Of a stretch of 64,000 bases of DNA, positions 59,833 to 64,000 are shown piece by piece. The stretch's first letter is position 1, and every line of letters starts with the position of its first letter. The notes below the pieces were generated by a model, which worked only from the letters and a program-made list of their open reading frames with translations, did no database searches and was not told the DNA's origin. Where the stretch lies: NCBI RefSeq assembly GCF_036378875.1, contig NZ_DASUVO010000125.1:1-64000 (forward strand). The letters are read 5' to 3'. A program made the translations under genes and the position numbers. This DNA comes from Actinophytocola sp036378875 (GTDB taxonomy: Bacteria; Actinomycetota; Actinomycetes; Mycobacteriales; Pseudonocardiaceae).

Positions 59833-60260
59833 TCAGTAGGCGAGGCTGGTGTGCCACGGCGTGACCTGGTCGACGTAGACCAGGGCGTCGAACGCGGCCG
59901 TCGGGTTCACCGGTGTCGCCTGCGTGCCGGTCATGATCGACGTCACCGCCGCGAAGCGTTCGGCGATCGGACCGGAAGCCGGGACCGAGCGTAGATCAAG
60001 CAGATATCGAGGGATGCCGGCCGTGGCGAGCAGCGCGTCGAGGCTGGTCGGGTCGAGCGTGGTCAGGTCCTCGGTGAACACCTCGGTATGACCGGGTGCA
60101 CCGCCCGGGATCGGGCGGTGCAGGAACAAACTCCCGCCGCCGAGTCGTAGGTGCGTCGCGGTCCGGCCGCCATAGCCTGGAGGAACGCGCGTGCCGGGCG
60201 GTGACCGCGCACCGCTGGGCCAGCGCGAACCGTTCCGGATCCGTGCGGGCGGAGCCAGTG
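59833..60260 (-). pseudogene. Erythromycin-esterase-like protein remnant
   Basis: The last 98 codons on the minus strand (59833-60129) encode a fragment ending FDALVYVDQVTPWHT, with RYLLDLRSVPASGP before it, as at the C-terminus of erythromycin-esterase-family proteins. Upstream, EERFALAQRCAVTARH-type and ARAFLQAMAAG-type segments occur in two different frames (about 60160-60245), so frame shifts and a large internal loss are needed. Complete members have about 400 residues. The gene is not functional. Family call is from motif memory, moderate. Confidence 0.5.
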
Positions 60261-60265
60261 GGCGT

Positions 60266-61039
60266 TCACGATTTCATGGCACGCTGGACGTAGTCCACGA
60301 TGTCCGCCATCTCACCGGGCGCCGACCAGCCGGCCCGGTCGCTGACGTACTCGCTGATCCGCGCGCCGTGCTGCCGCCACACGACCTCGCCGGCGGCCTG
60401 GATCCGCTCGTCGAGATCCGGCTGGCCGGTGCGGAATGCCTCCGCGACCCGTTGCCACCGGCCGGCCAGCTCACGGACCGCCGAATCCCGCGCCGGCGTG
60501 CCGTTCACCAGGTGCCGGCGCAGCTCCGTGACGATCGTGACCCACTCCGCCCGAAGCGCGTCGACCGTGTCGTCACCCAGCTCGGCCCGCCGCGCGGCCA
60601 GCGCGTCCCAGTGCTGTTCGGAGAGATGGCCGTGCAGCTGGGCCGTCACCTCCAGCGTCCCCAGGAACCGCTCCGGCTCGGGCATGGTCTCGCCGTCGAG
60701 CAGCTCGACCAGCCCGAGCACCCGCTGCCGCACCTCGTTGATGCGGCGTGCCTTCACGTCCAGGTCGGCCAGCTGCGCCGCGAGCAGGTCGCGGAGGGCC
60801 GTGAGGTTCTCCGCCCCGCTGCGTAGCACCGTCGCCACCTCGTCGAGCGACAGGCCAAGCTGTGTCAGCGCCCGCACCCGGTACAGGCGCTGCACGTCCG
60901 CCGCCGTGTAGCGCCGGTGCCCCGCCCCCGTCCGCTCACTGGCCGAGACCAGGCCGATCTCGTCGTAGTAATAGAGAGTCCGGAGCGTGACGCCGCTGGC
61001 GCTCGCCAGATCGCCGATGCTCCACCGTTCCTCAGCCAC
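60266..61039 (-). CDS. MerR-family regulator with TipAS-like ligand domain
   Basis: 257 residues. MerR winged helix (WSIGDLASASGVTLRTLYYYDEIG, residues about 6-29, with GAGHRRYTAADV) and dimer helix, then a C-terminal TipAS-type domain (about 120-257) as in thiopeptide- and multidrug-sensing TipA relatives; DLDERIQAAGEVVW lies in it. These activate their target promoters by DNA untwisting. The operator AACCTCCCG-TCA-CGGGAGGTT lies directly upstream. It is next to a broken esterase gene, perhaps its former target. Confidence 0.9.
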   Translation of the reverse strand: MAEERWSIGDLASASGVTLRTLYYYDEIGLVSASERTGAGHRRYTAADVQRLYRVRALTQLGLSLDEVATVLRSGAENLTALRDLLAAQLADLDVKARRINEVRQRVLGLVELLDGETMPEPERFLGTLEVTAQLHGHLSEQHWDALAARRAELGDDTVDALRAEWVTIVTELRRHLVNGTPARDSAVRELAGRWQRVAEAFRTGQPDLDERIQAAGEVVWRQHGARISEYVSDRAGWSAPGEMADIVDYVQRAMKS

Positions 61040-61052
61040 ACCGCGACCGTAG

Positions 61053-61073
61053 AACCTCCCGTCACGGGAGGTT
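61053..61073. promoter_or_regulatory. MerR-type operator upstream of merR/tipA-like gene
   Basis: AACCTCCCG at 61053-61061, TCA, then CGGGAGGTT at 61065-61073: perfect 9-bp arms. It starts 14 bp upstream of the regulator ATG and its last base touches the stop codon of the CocE hydrolase gene. Confidence 0.75.
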
Positions 61074-62686
61074 CAAGACCGGATCGGCAGCACGATGGCC
61101 GACGGGTGCGCGGGGTCGTGGAAGACCTGCTGGTCGGCCGCGCGCAGTGTGGACGCGGTGCCGCGCGGCTCGCCCGTGCCCGGGTTCCGGTTGAAGCGTG
61201 GGAACGCGCCACTGGACACCTGGACCCGGATGCGGTGCCCGCGCTTGAAGCGGTACGCCGTCGGCCACAGGCGCACGTTCGCCAGGCAGGTCTCCTCGGC
61301 CCCGGTGAGGCGGACCAGACCGTCACAGACGTTGAACGAGCGTCCCTTCTCGTCGACGTCGCACAGCCGGACGAACACGTCCGCGAACGGCAGGCTGGAG
61401 CGGAACCAGATCTCGGCGCTGACGTCGCCGATCACCTCGACGTCCTCGGCCAGCACGGCCGTCGTGTACGTCAGGACGTCGGGTCGCGCCTCCAGCTTGG
61501 TGTTGTCGACGCTGCCGGCCTTGGCACCCATGGACATGCGAACGCCGCCGAGCGCCGGGGTCGGATCGGCCGGGTCGTACCGGTAGCCGTCCGGCGCCGA
61601 CTCGCCGGCCACGTCCGCGGCCAGGGCGCCGCCGGGCTGCAGGTGGAAGCGTCGTTCGTCGTAGCCGGGCGGTGGCCAGGACGGGAAGTCGCGCCACCGG
61701 TCCTCACCCATCACGAACAACCGCACGGGCTCCCTGGCCGGCGGTTCCTCGCCGCGGGCGAGGGCACCGGCGAACTCGAACAGCTCCCGGTTGCCGATCC
61801 TCACAGCGGCGGGCGCGACATGCGGCCACGGGCCGACCGTCAGCCGGGGCGAGCGGCCCGCGTCCTGCAGTGCCCGGAAGTCCCGCAGCTGGCCGGGCAG
61901 GAAGATGTCGAACCAGCCGGCGATCGAGCTGACGGGCACGGTGACGTCCGCGACCCGGTGGCTGTGGTCGATCTCCGCCCACTTCTCCGTCGCGTCGTCG
62001 GCGAGGATGTCCTGGACGTAGTCGATCCGGTGACCGGCGGCGGCGACGTCGGCCTGGTTGAGCGGCAGGGTGTTGAGGGCCCGCAGGTTCTTCCGCGCCG
62101 TGAACTGCTGGCGAAGCATGGCGAACCGGCCTTCCTGCCCGTCGACCATCACTCCCCAGTTGAAGGGCGTCTCGAGGGAGAACCCGTCCGCGCGCAGGAA
62201 CTCCATGGTCAGCGCGGACTCCGTCACCGACGCCACCATCGCCTTGACCTCGGGCGGCAGCTGGTCGGCCATCGCCCACTGCACGTAACCCAGATAGCTG
62301 CCGCCGAACAGCACCATCGCGTCGCCGAACCACGGCTGCGCGCGCACCCAGTCGACCGTGTCCAGGCCGTCCTCGCGTTCACACCGCAGCGGGTTGAAGG
62401 CGCCGCCGGAGCCGAACCCGCCTCGCGTGCTCTGGATGACGACCTGGAACCCGCGCTCGGCAAGTGGTCTGGCCAGCAGGGCGGAGAAGAGGCCTCGGCG
62501 CCCGTACGGGGTGCGGACCAGCGTGAGGGGGAGACCGGCGCCTCCGGTGCGCGGTGCCCAGCGATCCGCAAGCAGGACCGCCCCGTCGCGCATGGGCACC
62601 CGCACGTCACGTTGGACGAGCACGTCCCTGGTCGCCGGCGGCGGCAGCTTCAGCGCGCGCTCGAGGAGGTGGCTGGTCAGGTTCAT
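61073..62686 (-). CDS. CocE/NonD-family alpha/beta hydrolase (X-Pro peptidase S15 type)
   Basis: 537 residues. The alpha/beta hydrolase core has nucleophile Ser130 in FGGSYLGYVQW; DRWAPRTGG and RTPYGRRG precede it. The C-terminal jelly-roll domain (about 330-537) has LTYTTAVLAEDVEVIGDV, as in cocaine esterase and glutaryl-7-ACA acylases. The family hydrolyses acyl esters or amides. No signal peptide. It starts in an ATGA overlap with a TetR regulator that would control it. Confidence 0.91.
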   Translation of the reverse strand: MNLTSHLLERALKLPPPATRDVLVQRDVRVPMRDGAVLLADRWAPRTGGAGLPLTLVRTPYGRRGLFSALLARPLAERGFQVVIQSTRGGFGSGGAFNPLRCEREDGLDTVDWVRAQPWFGDAMVLFGGSYLGYVQWAMADQLPPEVKAMVASVTESALTMEFLRADGFSLETPFNWGVMVDGQEGRFAMLRQQFTARKNLRALNTLPLNQADVAAAGHRIDYVQDILADDATEKWAEIDHSHRVADVTVPVSSIAGWFDIFLPGQLRDFRALQDAGRSPRLTVGPWPHVAPAAVRIGNRELFEFAGALARGEEPPAREPVRLFVMGEDRWRDFPSWPPPGYDERRFHLQPGGALAADVAGESAPDGYRYDPADPTPALGGVRMSMGAKAGSVDNTKLEARPDVLTYTTAVLAEDVEVIGDVSAEIWFRSSLPFADVFVRLCDVDEKGRSFNVCDGLVRLTGAEETCLANVRLWPTAYRFKRGHRIRVQVSSGAFPRFNRNPGTGEPRGTASTLRAADQQVFHDPAHPSAIVLPIRS

Positions 62687-63237
62687 CGATACCCTCCTGG
62701 GAATACTGCCGCGAGGCGCATCAGGCGATCAGCCGCCTCGTGGGGATCAAGGGGTTCGGGGCCGTCGATGACCCAGTCGTTGACGATCTCGCCCGCCCCG
62801 GCGGCCGCGAACCTCGCCAGGTCCTTCGCCGTGGCCTCGTCGAGGCCGGCGAACCGCTCCCGCAGGAACCGTTCGTTGAAGGGGCGGAAGACCTGGTTCA
62901 TGGTTCGGCTCATGGCGTAGGCGCACGAGCCGGTGAGCATCGGCCGGTAGAACGCCCGGTGCTCGGCGAAGTGGCGCGTGGTCGCCAGCACGCCGGGGCG
63001 CATGTCGTCGTGCTGGAATTCCTCGCTCCGTTCGAGCAGCTCACGGGTGACCAGGTCGGCCGCTGCGGCCACGAGCAGCGAGTCCCGGTCGCCGAACTGC
63101 AGGTAGATCAGCTGACGGCTCACGTTCGCGGCCTCGGCGAGGTCGGTGACCGGGATGGCCGTCGTGCCGCGTTCGGACACCAGCCGCACCGCCGCCGTCA
63201 GCAGTGCGGACCGTGATCGCGTCACCCGCCTGTCCAC
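62683..63237 (-). CDS. TetR-family regulator of the CocE hydrolase operon
   Basis: 184 residues from a GTG at 63237; a GTG at 63225 is an alternative. The helix-turn-helix is VTDLAEAANVSRQLIYLQFG (residues about 31-50), followed by a helical ligand domain. The upstream frame extends far but is not coding. The stop overlaps the CocE start by 4 bp. A palindrome at 63264-63281, 27 bp upstream, is the probable operator. Confidence 0.86.
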   Translation of the reverse strand: MDRRVTRSRSALLTAAVRLVSERGTTAIPVTDLAEAANVSRQLIYLQFGDRDSLLVAAAADLVTRELLERSEEFQHDDMRPGVLATTRHFAEHRAFYRPMLTGSCAYAMSRTMNQVFRPFNERFLRERFAGLDEATAKDLARFAAAGAGEIVNDWVIDGPEPLDPHEAADRLMRLAAVFPGGYR

Positions 63238-63263
63238 GACGTCAGTATTTACAGCTGTCTGAT

Positions 63264-63281
63264 ATTTGACAAGTGTCAAAT
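63264..63281. promoter_or_regulatory. Operator palindrome ATTTGACA-AG-TGTCAAAT
   Basis: Perfect 8-bp arms with a 2-bp centre, 27 bp upstream of the TetR start and 48 bp before the plus-strand gene. TTGACA in it also fits a -35 box on both strands. A further palindrome ACAGCTGT lies at 63251-63258. Likely the autoregulatory site. Confidence 0.65.
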
Positions 63282-63328
63282 CGGTGGCCGCTAGTCGATC
63301 TTGGGGCGGGATGGATACGGTGTGGACC

Positions 63329-64000
63329 ATGGCTGGGCGGGTGTGGTCGTGGCTGCTCGAGTTCGAGCCCGCGCGCGAGGCGGTACGCCGCGAGGTGAAG
63401 GTCGCGGTCGACCTGGTCATGGACGAGACCGAGGACGCGCACACGCGGATGCGGAAACGGCACCGGGCCGCCCTCGACCGCACCGAGCAGGAGGTGGCCG
63501 ACCTTCGCGCGAAGGTCGAGGAGCTGACCTCCGCCAACGCGGAGCTGCTGGGTGAGGCAGCCGATCTGCGTGGCACGGTCGCGGAGCTGGAGGAGGCCGC
63601 GGCCCGCGAGGTCACCGCACGGGAGGACTTCGCCGCGCGACTCGTCCGTGAGCAGGAGGCCGCCGTGACGCGGCAGTGGCACGGCGCGGTCACCGACGTG
63701 TTCTGCTGCCAGTCCTGCTGGGCGTTCTGGTTCCTGAGCACCACCCCCGACCGGCTGAGCTGCGTCGTGCGCGGCCCGTTCGGTCGGCACGACGAGTCGT
63801 GCACGGTGTGCGCCGAACCCCTCGTGGTGCTGCCGGCGGCGAAGAACGTCGTGCTCCGCAAGGGCGCGGAACCCCGCGTGAGCCGCCCGGCCCCGAGCGA
63901 GGAGCCGCGCTCGGACACCGCACTGGCGAACGCCGAACTGGCCGCCATCGCCGACGGCCTGTCGCGGCTGCCGAAGGTCACGAGCCGGACCGTCGCCTGG
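63329..64000 (+). CDS. Coiled-coil protein with CxxC zinc-ribbon motifs, truncated by window end
   Basis: The reading frame stays open to the window edge, so the C-terminus is missing; 224 residues are visible. The start is uncertain (ATGs at 63311 and 63329). The N-terminal part is a basic helix followed by a coiled coil (about residues 40-110, RTEQEVADLRAKVEELTSA then ELLGEAADLRGTVAELEEA). A cysteine-rich patch FCCQSCWAF and, about 40 residues later, SCTVCAE could form a zinc ribbon. Family not recognised. Divergent from the TetR gene. Confidence 0.65.
   Translation, partial: MAGRVWSWLLEFEPAREAVRREVKVAVDLVMDETEDAHTRMRKRHRAALDRTEQEVADLRAKVEELTSANAELLGEAADLRGTVAELEEAAAREVTAREDFAARLVREQEAAVTRQWHGAVTDVFCCQSCWAFWFLSTTPDRLSCVVRGPFGRHDESCTVCAEPLVVLPAAKNVVLRKGAEPRVSRPAPSEEPRSDTALANAELAAIADGLSRLPKVTSRTVAW

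Noticed and set aside
60917..62920. 667-codon plus-strand frame opposite the MerR, CocE and TetR genes
   Set aside because: It runs antisense to parts of three well-supported genes and has no recognisable domain.

Overview
This is chromosomal sequence from a high-GC Gram-positive filamentous actinomycete. The signs are very GC-rich codon usage, GTG starts, many Tat-exported enzymes, rare TTA leucine codons, a complete conservon (cvnA-cvnE), CBM2-bearing cellulases with CelR/CebR operators, and repeat families typical of Pseudonocardiaceae. The family assignment, close to Lentzea, Saccharothrix or Amycolatopsis, is an inference from style, not from a marker gene. I found no rRNA, tRNA, CRISPR array, insertion sequence or replication origin.

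Layout. 0.3-5.7 kb: an exported enzyme operon (flavin amine oxidase, RidA, amidohydrolase). 5.9-8.9 kb: a SAM-dependent methyltransferase and a class A penicillin-binding protein, closed by a strong terminator. 8.9-13.3 kb: a secreted ThuA/sugar dehydrogenase/PKD protein with a Tat-exported sugar isomerase-like protein. 13.4-16.9 kb: small redox genes with palindromic operators (SnoaL-like protein, TetR, a degenerate SDR, an FAD oxidoreductase). 16.9-18.1 kb: a membrane-anchored ACT-GNAT acetyltransferase. 18.2-25.6 kb: a divergent sugar-acid or hydroxy-acid module. One arm holds an enolase-superfamily dehydratase, an AEC carrier and an FAD oxidase. The other holds a tripartite tricarboxylate transporter and a universal stress protein.

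26-34.4 kb is a plant polysaccharide cluster: GH10 xylanase, GH5 cellulase, GH48 and GH6 cellulases. All carry CBM2, and three perfect TGGGAGCGCTCCCA operators lie in the region. An intergenic repeat area of about 1.2 kb follows, then the conservon (35.3-39.4 kb) whose P450 lacks the K-helix Arg. After that come a frameshifted glycosyltransferase, a DJ-1/PfpI protein, a penicillin-acylase-family enzyme and an exported intradiol dioxygenase.

45.2-51.0 kb holds the most unusual genes. One is a transmembrane Ser/Thr kinase whose extracellular part is a cellulose-binding CBM2. Another is a SEFIR-NB-ARC-TPR STAND protein that could be an immune sensor. 51.0-59.2 kb is an amino-sugar module: a cytoplasmic GH89 alpha-N-acetylglucosaminidase, MurQ etherase and a BadF-type sugar kinase, divergent from a ROK regulator and an ABC importer without its ATPase. 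The right end has a coiled-coil membrane protein, an erythromycin-esterase-like pseudogene, a MerR/TipAS regulator, a TetR-CocE hydrolase pair and a truncated coiled-coil zinc-ribbon gene.

The cellulases, the kinase with an external cellulose-binding module and the CelR sites suggest a cellulolytic soil bacterium. TTA codons near the 5' ends of the GH10, GH48 and solute-binding protein genes suggest that part of the polymer use is coupled to development through bldA.
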